A stretch of 64,000 nt of DNA from Rhynchopus euleeides. Its lineage: Eukaryota; Euglenozoa; Diplonemea; Diplonemida; Diplonemidae. Location: NCBI GenBank assembly GCA_963210315.1, contig OY723243.1:2567704-2631703 (forward strand). Reading direction: 5' to 3'. Each line of letters begins with the position of its first letter. The stretch's first letter is position 1. Position numbers and translations under genes: made by a program. Positions 9,130 through 19,800 of this stretch are shown in pieces. The notes beneath the pieces are model-generated. The model was given only the letters and a program-made list of their open reading frames with translations, had not been told where the DNA came from and did not search any database.

Positions 9130-12100
9130 TCAGATGGCAGGGAAGGGAATGACGTGGTCGGGATGATAGGTGGCAGGATAGTGGGCGTTTTGAAGGCCAT
9201 GCCTGTGTGCCTGCAACTTGTTTTCATCTGTTGCCAGGCCAATGACATAGTGATCCCCAAACCCCCTGTTGCCCAGATTTATCAACAACACCCTTCTGTC
9301 TGGGGGGAACACAGTGAGGACATCATCCCCCCTCTCTTGGGTGTGACAAGGAAAGAAAGACATGTAACCCACATGGTCTGTTGCGTCGTACATTTCATGA
9401 CACACAGTGACGAGGACGCGAAGATACTCTACCGTTGCCATAATCTCCAGTCCCTCAGCATACCTTCCGAGATTGAGGAGGTCATTTTTGAGGGAGACCG
9501 TGAGGATGTTCTCGTGGTGAGGCCCCTCAGTTGTAATGCGGTTGTCAACGGCATCGCCCACAAAGGCCCCAACATTGAGACGCAGCTGACACCCCCCGTC
9601 CACCTCCCCTGTTAGATACTGGTGAATCGCATGAAACATACAGTTCCCATCACCCCTCACGTTCAGAGCACTGAGATCGCACACTGCCATTCTTTCTTCC
9701 AGCTTGTTGCCGAAGCGGATGCCATGGTGAGTGGAGGACACAGCGGGCGGTCTGCTTTGGTGGGTTCGAGACTTCTTGGGCGGTGTAGAATTGTTGTCCT
9801 GCTTTCCTGCATCGTCTTGCTGCTTCCTCTTGTTGGGCGAAGTAGTCGAAGGTGGTGAAGGTGGCGAAGGAGGAGGCGTTTCGTCCGCCATGTCCTGCTC
9901 AACACGATCAGCAGTTTCAGCAGCAGCATTGGCATCGTCGTTGTAGTCGTCTGGATCTTCGAAGAGGTATGGGTCGTATCCCTGCAACGGGGCGTGCAGA
10001 TCTTCATGGCCCTGTGGGGGAGGGTCACAGCCGGCCTGCATCTTTCGGCTGTAGTCGATGTCCGTCTGCTCGCGGTAGTGCATCCTGTGGATGAAGTCCT
10101 TCTCACTGTCCGTCAGCTTCTGCGCCATGTCAATCCCACAGTCACGGACCTCTGCCAGCACCTCACGAAACACAGGGTTGCTGACAGGATACGGGCGCAT
10201 GCTGTCCTGTGCGTTGAGGGGAAGGGCGACACGGATGCTCCCCAGATCACGAACCCGCGTTATCACAACGTACAGCTGCCCGTGCGTGAAGCACTGGCCC
10301 TTCGTCAGGTCAAGGCCGACCTTCCCAAGCGTCTGCCCCTGCGCCTTGTTGACAGTGATGGAGAAGGCGAGGGCAACAGGGATCTGAAACCTGAAGAAGG
10401 AGAAGCCGGCCATCTTCTCGTCTGGCTCGTTCCTGGTGCGGGGGATGTTGAACTCCTTCGCAGGGTCATCGACGGAGCAGCACATCAGGGAGTACTGCGA
10501 GGCCTTCTTGACGATCATCCGGGTGCCGTTGCACAGCCCGTCGGGCGGGTTGAGGTTTTTGAGAAGGATGACGGGGCACCCAATCTTCACCTCCAGGTCG
10601 TTGAGTGGGAAGCTCGGGTCGTTGAAGTCGTTTGCAACGCCGACATCAACAGCACAGTCCTCGGGGACGACGTTCTTCGCAAGGATGTGCACGCTCTCGC
10701 CAGGCATCTGTTGCAGACAGGCAGCGTTCAGCTCGCCCCTCCGGATGTTTGTCGGAGTCATGATCACCGAGTTCCCCACAACACCCTTCGGCAGCTCAGG
10801 AAAGGAGAAGTTGACGAGGTCATCGGCGGTGTACGGCGCCCCCTTCGAATGTGTCATGACAGCGGGGAGGCGGATCTGATCCTGCTCGTCGTTGCCCTGG
10901 GCAGACCCGATGGTTGACAGAAACATGGCAAACTCGGCGTTCTGCTGCCTGATCTGCTTGGTCAGCAGGAGCTTGTGGCAGCCCCCCCACAGCTCCGACA
11001 TGTGAATCGAGGCGGCGATCGTCTGCAGCCTTGTCCCATTCTTGACCACAGGGAGGGTCTGGCGGAAGTCGCCCCCAACAACAACCGTGATCCCACCGAA
11101 GGGGCGCGAGAGGTCCCCACGCACGTGCCGGCAGGTTCGGTCGAGGAGCTCAAGGTAAAACCGATGTGCCATCACAATTTCGTCCCACACAATGAGGTCG
11201 GCTCGACGGATCAGCTCCTCTTGAACGTTGGAGAGGATGCAGTACCGCTTGTCCTCGGGGTTGTTGATGGGAAGTTTGAACCTGTTGTGCGCGGTGCGTC
11301 CCCCTTCGAGCAGCGTTGCGGCAATCCCAGACGATGCAACAGCCAGGCAGATGTTGTGATGTGTAATTTCGCCCGTTTGTTCTGACCTGTAATCCTGCCC
11401 CCTGTGGCTCCGGCCCCAGGCGAGAAGGCAGGAGTACCAAAACGTCTTCCCAGTCCCAGCGGCACCGTGGATCATGTAGAGGCCACCCGTCTTGTTTGCC
11501 ACAGCATCGCGGAGGGTGATGATGTGGCGGGCCTGCTCCCCATCCCGGTCCATCTGTCCAGCCATGGAGAGGTACTTCTGCCACTGCTGCTCCGGGTCGT
11601 ACTTCTCATCGTTCAAAACCCACGCTTCCTTCCCAAACCGCGCCGTGTCAATGTCGCTCTGGTTCAGCGCAACGGGAGGGAGTCCGAAGAGGGGGAGGAT
11701 TCCCTGCCCTTCTTCCCTCTCGCGGGTGTTGGTGTTGCTCAGCAGGATCTTCTCGATGTCGAGAAGGGCAAGGGCTTCCTCCGCAGGGGTGACCTCCTCC
11801 ACCATCAGCTCCTGCCGCGCCCTCGACTTCTCCGGAGGCTTGCAGATGTTGTACTTGTGCTTCTCCCACACCTCCCTGACGGCAGACTCCGGGACGTCGA
11901 AGTTGGCAAGCAGTATTGCCAGTGTGAACCGCACACAGCGTGAGGAAATCGTTGTACGGATCACCTCCTCCATCGTCTTCTGGAAGAGATCCCCATCTTC
12001 CAAAAGCCCCATCTTCTCGGCTGCTTCCTTGAACGTCTCGCACACGACCTGCTCAACAACCCCAAAGTCGTTCACAACTGCGACTGTCTTGAGGTCTTCG

Positions 12101-12618
12101 AAGCTTGTGGCTCCCTTCTTTGTGCCGAGGATGCACCGAAGGAGCTGCAGCTCAATGTCCTTCGGAGGAGTCCATCTCATCCTTCCAATCTCACACAGAC
12201 GGAAGTCGCGACGTCTGCGGTCTGTGCTCGTGAAGCTCTCCGATGTTGCATCCCAGACGACACCGTGTCTCAGCGCCCACGTGTTCGTCTGGCGGTTGTA
12301 GGCGAAGAACTCTGGCACTTCGGGGTACCTGAGGCTCGTCATCCCCTCGAAGTTGCCAACGTTGCGCTTGCACTTGTCATTGGCATCGAACCAGGCGAGA
12401 AGGGAAGACTTGGCTTTGTCGACAGCGCTCTGCAGATTCTCCGCTGTGTCAGGAGCGCCGTCATCGAAGAAGACCCGCTCGTGCCCCTCCAGGTGGATGT
12501 CGAGCCTCGTGACGGTGGGCCACACCTTGGACATACTTGTGTGCAGAAGGTACCCAGCAGCTTCGGTGGACCCCATGTAGATGCCCTGCATGTAGTCGAG
12601 AGGCTCGTTGACAGGCGC

Positions 12619-12714
<96 letters not shown>

Positions 12715-12907
12715 GGTGGTGTCCCTCTTGACTGACGTTGAAACCTTTGCGTCAGCCTCGCCCTTGTAGAGGTACTTGAAGAGGTAGTGGACGACCTTGA
12801 TGGAGGAGACGGGGTTCACGTTCACGTGTGCGTTCATCAGGCAGCAGAGGTAGAGGTTGTGCGGCACCACGTACCTGTTGTCCTTCTCATGGAGGTGCCT
12901 GTTCTTG
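9130..12907 (-). CDS. Helitron helicase-OTU protein, 5'-truncated (copy 1)
   Basis: Open frame for the C-terminal 60% of the Helitron protein, nearly identical to residues 821-2077 of the intact copy. The first in-frame ATG is at 12870, and homology continues to 12907. It keeps the tyrosine motif HYLFKYLYKG, an Asn run of 31 codons, the PIF1-type helicase (GAAGTGKT, VWDEI, GGDFRQTLP and the KAQGQTLG motif) and the OTU protease (DGNC, and His in GDHYV). It lacks the HUH nuclease, so it should not nick or join DNA. Near motif VI it reads LYVVITRVRD where the other copy has LYVAMTRVRD. The frame has no stop, which suggests a recent loss of the 5' part. Whether it is still expressed is unknown. 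Confidence 0.85.
12622..12714 (-). repeat. Asn-codon microsatellite, 31 units
   Basis: An uninterrupted AAC run (one AAT) inside the Helitron ORF, between the Tyr motif and the helicase. The same site in module 3 has 22 units, so the tract has changed length without breaking the frame. Confidence 0.95.
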
Positions 12908-13147
12908 CCAACGATTTCTTAAGCTACAGTTTCTGTACTTCATTGGTATACACACTCGCGCTCCCCCCCCCCCCTGGTCGGTTGGGTCGGTTGGGTTCTC
13001 CCCTCCCCTTTCAAAAACCCATCCCTCTCCCTCCTCTCCCCCATCCCTTTTCCCCTTTCCAAACTTCTTCTTGATCTTGCGGGGGGGCAGAGTCGGGAGG
13101 GCTGGTTGGGCCAATAACTTCTTCCCAAACAAAAAAACCACTCCCCC
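12908..13147 (+). other. 5' region of the retrotransposon
   Basis: Polypyrimidine and G-rich tracts with no supported gene. It is presumably the 5' UTR or promoter region, but the exact 5' end of the element cannot be fixed because no second copy of it is present. Confidence 0.4.
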
Positions 13148-16100
13148 TTGGGACGCTTGTCCCTCGGGCTCTGTTCCCCCCTCCCTTCCCAGTCCCCCCC
13201 TTCCCACCCCCGACACACGCGAGCGCGAGTCGCGATGGAGGCGCGAGACGTGCCTGGCCGTGGGCACGCGAGGAGGCGAGGGCAGTGGGCCCTCATGGCG
13301 CTGCTGGTGGCGGCGCTCCCGCCCCCAGCGGGTGAGCAGCCCGGGTCGCCCCCGGTAGCGAGGGAGACGGGGGGGTCGCAGCCCCCCACACGAGTGCAGC
13401 CCGGGCCGCCCCCGGTAGCGGCAGAAGCGCGGGGGTCGCAACCCCCCGCACGAGTGCAGCCCGGGCCGCCCCCGGTAGCGGCGAGAGCAGCAGCGGCGGC
13501 GTCGGCAGCGCCGGGGCAGGCAGGGCCGGGGGAGGGTGGGTTCCACACGGGCCCCCCAACAACAGCACACCGGTCTGACCCACCGGCTTTATGCACCCCC
13601 CAACGGCACTCCCCGACGGCTGCGGAAGGGTCGCGGCCCCCCCTCGTGCAGGCAGCGGCGGTCACCGTTGCAGAGGGAGCAGCAGAGGCAGCAGCAGGGC
13701 GGGTGACAGCTTCCCGCCCCAACCCCCTCCCTCACGTCATGTGGGGGGTCGGCTGGGCGTGGGGGTCAGGGCGGGTGGTGGGAGGCCTCCCCCCCCCCAG
13801 GGGGGACTCGTTCGGGTGGGAGGGTGTGTTAGGACAGTATGGGGCAGGGGAGGGAAGGGCCAATATACCACACCCCCGACTCCCGTGCTTTTTTGTCCCC
13901 CCACCCGCTCAGTCCCACGCTCCCCCCGCTGCCCTCCCCCTTATCGCATCGCAACATCCCCCCACATTCCGTCTCTCACGTTCTCCCCCTCCGTCTCCGC
14001 CCCCCAGTGCACCAGGGGTGGAGGGGCAAGCTGGGGTTTTCGAGTATAGCGGGCCCAGTCCCCACCTCGCACCATGTAACTCCCTCGTGCCCCATCCACT
14101 CATCTCCTGCCCCCCCTCCTCACACGTTCCCCCAGCCCAAGTGTCACCGCACCTTGCCATCACGGGGAAAATCGGGGATAGTGGGGCAGGCGGGGATCTC
14201 GCCCCCGGCGCCCCCACCGACGCACCGCCCCGCCGCCCCACCACCCCAGCCGCTGAGCAGCAGGGAGAGCTGTACTCCCAGCAGGGAAACAACGCCAGCG
14301 GTGCCCCGGCAGGGGACCGATCCACTAGTCAGGGTACGTGGATGCCAGCATGTCGGGGCTGGTCTGGGGACCCTCCTGTTGGAGCGGAGTGCAGCTCGGG
14401 CGTCCCAACTGCTCGTGGCTGGGGTTTACCCCCTGGCGCCCTGGCAGAGGGCTGGGACGACGGCGAGAGGCGCAGGTGGGTGCGGATGCGCCTCCCCAGG
14501 CAGTGGAGACGGCCGCGGGCTCGGGCAGTCCGCCGCGCGGCGATGAAGCGTCGCGCCCCCAGTCGCCAGCGGGCAGGCCTGCGCGGGACGTCCCCCCCCT
14601 CCCTTCGAGGGGTGATCTGGTCCCTCCTCCGACAGGCGATGTGGAGGCCGCTCATGTGGGGGCTCCGGTCATACGCGTCTCCCCAGAGCTGGGTGGGCCT
14701 AGCGAGGGCGGCGGTGTCGGCGTGCAGGCGGGGTCTGAGCGAAGCGAGTAGGGACTGCTGGTCCGTAGTGGCGCGCCTGTGTGGTCGGGCCCCGCGCCGT
14801 CACGGGATGTCACGCCGCCCTCGGCACTGGGTCGCCCGGCGTCCCGCGAGGCCGATGTGCCTGAGGCGCCGGGCCGTCAGGGGCATCCGCCTCCACGCGA
14901 GGGCCCTCCACTCCCCTTCGTCCCTCCCAGGCACGCGTTGGACCGGAGGGGGGCGGCTGGCTTGGGACAGACAAGATGAGATCCTGTTCGACTGGCTCGT
15001 CTTCCGCGAGGATCTGGCCAGAGACACCTTGGAGAGGGTGCTGACGAGACATGTCGCCGACGACCCCAGGGCGTCCCTCCCGGACCTCGCGGCGGCCCGG
15101 ACCAGGGTGCGGAGGAAGCTGGAGGCCCTGCCTTTGCCCGACTACGCCCCTGTTTGGACTGAGCCGAGCCCGGCTCTGCGGGATACCCCTGGCGGACCAA
15201 CGGAAGGCGCCCACATCCCATGCGACGCGATGCGCGGTGGCGCTGACGACGATGACGCTATGGGAGAAGCGCAAGGCGAGAGGGATGCGGTTGATGACCT
15301 CCTCAGGGATTTCGGGGCGACCCGCGTGCCCAACGCGGCGCAGGGCGACTGCGGTTTCTTCGCCATCGGGGTCCCCGCAGCAGACATCGCACTCAGGCGC
15401 CAGGACCTCTCGGAGGCTGCGAAGAAGTTGCAGGCACTCACAGACCTTTTCGGCGGAGACAAGGCCCAACACCTCGCCTATGCAGCCAACCTCGCCAGGC
15501 CCAGCAGCTGGATGGATCACCTCGCGCTGCAACTCGCGGCCAGGGTGTGGAGCATTCACATCGTCGTGGTCCAGGGCGGCGAGCACCCCATCGTCTCCAT
15601 CCGCCCAGCGAAGGTGCCCGACAAGGAGCTTCTGCAGAAGACCAGGGTGATAGCCCTGACGGGGCAGCATTTCGAGGGTGTCAGCATCCCGCGGGCCGAG
15701 CTGCACGGGCTGGTCAACAGAGCCGAGCCGGCCTTCCTCACGCGGTCCAACGCGAGGATGGCGGAGCTGCAGACTGCTGAGGGGCAGGAGGAGCTCGACG
15801 TGGGGTCAAAGCTGGTCGAGCGCTCCACTGCCAGGCTGTACTGCCCGCACGACTCCTGCAGGACGTCCCTCATGCAGGCGGGCATCCCCATCCTGCCGAC
15901 GTCGATGAAGGATCACCTCAACCGACACCTCGAGAAGGGGGACGTCTTGAGCAGGGGGACGCTCCGGGCCCTCAAATTCGCCCAGTGCCTCAAGTGCGAT
16001 AAGGTGATTACGCTTGGAGACCACCAGTCCTGCACCGCCTGCCGCAAAGACCTCGAGCCCGAGCCGGAGGCGCAGGCCGTGGGGGCGGACATCCCGGCTG

Positions 16101-16257
16101 GGGAACTCCCCTCCGTCGAGGAACTCCGCCGGCACAACATCCGGGTCTGGGAAAAGGTGCCAAAACCGCTCGTCAAGGCATGGACCGCGGCCCTCAGCGA
16201 GGCCGCACGGGAGACCGCCGCACGCAACTCCGTCGCAGCGTGGACCATCCTCCTCAT
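13148..16257 (+). CDS. Retrotransposon ORF, N-terminal part: OTU protease and zinc fingers
   Basis: First part of the retrotransposon polyprotein, numbered from the ATG at 13148; an in-frame ATG at 13235 is an equally good start. Residues 1 to about 600 are Pro/Ala/Gly/Arg-rich low complexity, including three 20-residue repeats. An OTU-type cysteine protease fold follows, with QGDCGFF (Asp734-Cys735) and a downstream His841 in TGQHFEG. Two zinc-binding segments come next: a C2H2 type at about 897-931 and a CxxC...H...CxxC type at about 945-966. The frame then enters an inserted element at 16258 and stops at 16459. Before the insertion it ran on into 16804-21367, because the two halves share one frame across the duplicated target site. 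Proposed roles are RNA/DNA binding (zinc fingers) and polyprotein or ubiquitin cleavage (OTU), inferred from the families. Confidence 0.7.
13335..13500 (+). repeat. 60-bp coding tandem repeat, about 3 units
   Basis: Period 60 bp, with GCAGCCCGGG at 13335, 13395 and 13455. It encodes a repeated 20-residue unit with the core QPGPPPVA...GSQPPAR. It sits in the GC-rich N-terminal region of the retrotransposon ORF. Confidence 0.85.
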
Positions 16258-16794
16258 TTTTTTTTTGCGCTTGCCCGTCAGGTGGACCACCGGGTGGGGA
16301 GAGAACCGGTGTGAGGCACTTGGGTCCGTCCAGGTGGGCAGGGAACCTGGGGGCGGGGGGCCTCAAATCCCTCTCTCTCATGCGCTCTCTGGGCACAATG
16401 GCCTGTGTCTCATCCCATCCACCACCAAACCTCCCAGGCACAACGAGACAAGGTCTTGACACACATCCTCACTTCCCCAGACCCCGACCGCCCTCTTCCA
16501 TCCCATGACCCAGTCCGAAGGCAAATAAGCGTGAAAGGTAATGCAGAAGGACAAGAATGGCAGTGACGGTGGATCCAGGGAGCCAAATTTCCTGGATTAC
16601 TGGTGCCATGGTGCTCATGGGGGCCAAAACCAGGGCGATCTCCTGTAGGGATGGCACTTTGACGAGGCTCCCTGGGTCCGCCTATCGGGGGCGCCAAAAC
16701 GGGCAACGACGGGGGTAAAAAGGGATGAGGCGGGAGGGCACCTGGAGGGGGGACCCGTGACCTGGCAGAGAAGGTAACGAAACGCGGGGCAGAG
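16258..16794 (-). mobile_element. 5'-truncated inverted retrotransposon copy (3' UTR only) with 9-bp TSD
   Basis: The minus strand matches 21690-22216, the 3' UTR of the surrounding retrotransposon, with only a few differences that I can see. It ends in a short A tail (T run at 16257-16266 on the + strand). CCTCCTCAT at 16249-16257 recurs at 16795-16803, a 9-bp target-site duplication. Removing the insert and one TSD copy leaves the flanking frame intact. This is best read as a new, strongly 5'-truncated insertion of the same family; a SINE sharing the tail is the alternative. It contains no gene. Confidence 0.9.
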
Positions 16795-16801
16795 CCTCCT
16801 C

Positions 16802-19800
16802 ATGGCCCCGCTCGTCCTCCTCCGCTCGGCGGGTCGTCGGGCGGGCAGATTCTCGGCGGGTTTGCGTCCAGACCACGTCCGCCAAGCCCTGGAGTGCAAG
16901 GATGCGCTGGGAGCCAAGCCGACGGCCATGCTCACCCAGGTCATTAACCGGATGGTCAAGGGTGCCGTGCCCCAGGAGGTGATGCCTGTGCTCGGGGGCG
17001 CGAAGCTTTCGGCCCTGGTGAAGGGTGACGAGGACGTTCGGCCCATTGCCTGCGGAGAGACGCTCCGACGCCTCGCCGCAAAACTCCTCTCGACGCGTCA
17101 TAAGGGAGACGCGCGGCGCATCCTCATGCGGGGTCGCCAAGTTGGGGTAGCTGTGCAGAGGGGGCTGGAGGCCGCGGCGTCAGTAGTGGCGCAGTACGCG
17201 GAGCGCTCGAGGGAAAAGGAGGACGCCGTGATCCTCAAGATCGACTACGCCAACGCGTTCAACTCGATCGACCGCGGGACCTTCCTCAAGGTCGTCGAGA
17301 GGCACATCCCCGGCCTGCTGCCCTTCGTCGCGTGGTGTTACGACTCCCCCTCCACCCTCACCTACGGCGAAGGGGTGGTGTCTTCATCGTGTGGGGTGCA
17401 GCAAGGCGACCCCCTCGGGCCCCTCCTCTTCTCATTGGGGATAAAGGAGATTGCGGAGGAGCTGAAGAAGCGCACGGACCTCGACGGGTCGCTGTTCTAC
17501 CTCGACGACGGGGTGATCATGGGCCCAGCGTGCGCCGTCAGAGCCGCCCTCGACTACGTCATCCAGGCCAGCACGGAGAGGGGGCTGGAGGTTAAACTCA
17601 GCAAGTGCGAGCTGATCGACCTCTGCGAGCAGTCCCTCGAGGCCCTCGAAGAGGAGGGCTTTTCCCTACGGCTCCCCGAGGACGAGGACAAGGTGGGCAT
17701 CGTGTACAGGGCGGGCCGCAACTTCACCCTCCTCGGCGCACCGATCGGGTCGGCAGCCTTCTGCGAGAGCTACATGGACAAGAAGCTCTTGGAGTTCCAG
17801 CCGTACCTCGACGCCTTGGCCAAGCTCCAGGACAAGCAGGTCGGCCTCGCCCTTCTCCGCCACTGCGAGGGGTTCGCCCGCCTCGTGTTTTACATGAGGG
17901 CTATGGGACACAAGGGGGTTACGGAGTACCTCCGGAAGAGCTACGCCTCCGTGGAGAAGTGCCTCGCCCGGATCCTCGCCCTCGAGGACGACGTGCTGCC
18001 GGAATCAGTCATGCGGCAGGCCACCATGCCGGTGAGGCTCGGGGGCCTGGGGATTCGACGCGCCGCCGAACACTGGCATGCAGCCGCCCTGGCGTCCACG
18101 GCGAACGGCCACTCCTTGTGCCGGGAGCTCGACCCCAACTTCACGTGGGATGAGGAGGGATGGGAGACCACCTGCCTCGCTCACAACAACGCTGTGGACG
18201 AGGACGAACGGCGCGACCCCACGCAAGCCCCCGTGGGGGATATCGAGCAGAGGGAACTCTCCCGCGCGATCGTCAGCCGCCAGTACCGCGAGCTGTTCGA
18301 AGAGTCCGACGCCCACGACAGAGCCCGCCTGCGATCGCTGTCGCTGCCCCACGCCGGCGCTTTCCTCGGGGGGAAGCTCTCGGAGAACAGCCGCATCGAG
18401 GGTCGCCAGATGATCGCCGTGTCACGCGCCCGCCTTGGCATTCCCCTCTTCGAGCCGGATACCGTCTGCGAGAAGTGCGGCAGGGAACTGGACGAGATGG
18501 GAACCCACGCCTTCGACTGCAACCAGGGCGGGGCTTTAACCCGCAGACACGACGCCACCCGGGACGCCCTGTTCGCCCTGGCACAGGAGGCGGGCACGAA
18601 CCCCGAGATGGAGTCTCTGCATCTCCTGCAGGATGGGCAGCGCCCGGGCGACCTCGTGACTAGGAGGATCTGGCCACGAGTCATTGACATCACCGTCAAG
18701 AACCCCGTGGCCGCTTCTTACGTGCAGGCGGCAGCCCGTTTCACGGGAGCGGCGGCAGCCCAGGGCGAGGCGACGAAGAACCGGCAGTACCGGGACGCGT
18801 GTGCGGCGCGAGGCCTCGTGTTCGCCCCCTACGCCATGGAGTTGTTCGGCGGCCTCGCCCCCTCGGCACACTCCGTCTTCTCGAAGCTCGGGCGCCTTGC
18901 GGCGGAGCGGACAGGAGCGAGCCGAGTGCAGCTGACGCAGGAGTACGCGTGCAGGGTGAACTCCGCCTTCAACAACACCCTGGGCGCCACCCTGCTCGAG
19001 TGCGGGGAGCTTACGAAGGCTTGCCGGTCGCTGGCCCGCGACAGAGTCGAGGTGGAGGCCGCCCCACCCCTGGACCCCGACCACTTCATCAGGTTCGAGC
19101 CGGACCAGGTCGGCCAGGGTGCTGCATTCGAAGACACCGACCCGGACGACGCGGAGGGACAAGGCCACCAGGCGGTGCCCCCTCCCTCAGACGAGCCCCT
19201 GCGTCCCGCCCAGAAACCCGTAGACCGCGAGCCGCCGACGCCGGAAGACCTGGTGCGTGAATGGCGGTCTGCCCACAACGGTGTAGGGGTGTCCTTCACC
19301 TCGCTGATGGGGGGCTTGGGGAACCTCCTGCCGGCGGTGTTCCAGGTGCAGCAGCTGGGGGGAGGTGGCGCGGGGGGGGTGCCCACGGATGCGCTGGTGG
19401 CCCTCGCGGACGGCTTCGCCTCGTCAGGGACCCCGATGGAGGCAGGGCCACTCCGCAGACAGGCCGTCGCCCGGGTACGATCCTCCCCCGAACTGTCGGG
19501 GCTCCTGGCAGACCCAGCGGCGTGGGCCAGCCGCATGTCCGCTTTCGAGAGGGAAGACGAAGCGACGTGGGCCGACGACGTGCTCATTCGCGGGGCGGCG
19601 TGCGTGCTGCGGAGGCACATCATCGTCTTCCGCGACTACCGCGCGCCGACAGTGTGCGACCCCGGGTGCAAGCCGATCGCCACCGCGGTCGCCCTCGGGG
19701 GAGTAGGCGACCGCTTCCAGGCGCTCACCCTGCCGGCGGACGTGCAGGAGTTGGTGGGCGGGAGCACGACTGGGCCCCGGCCTACCGTACGCGCGGGCCC

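Noticed and set aside
9994-12735. Long + strand frames opposite the Helitron gene (for example 307 aa at 9994-10917, and the same at 33714-34640)
   Set aside because: Antisense shadows of a well-supported coding region; poly-Val stretches are the reverse of the Asn run.
14810-15706. 298-aa minus-strand frame inside the retrotransposon N-terminal region
   Set aside because: High GC keeps both strands open; the + strand has the OTU and zinc-finger motifs.
16258-16794. Independent SINE
   Set aside because: The same sequence is the 3' UTR next to the A tail of the surrounding element, so a 5'-truncated copy explains it more simply.
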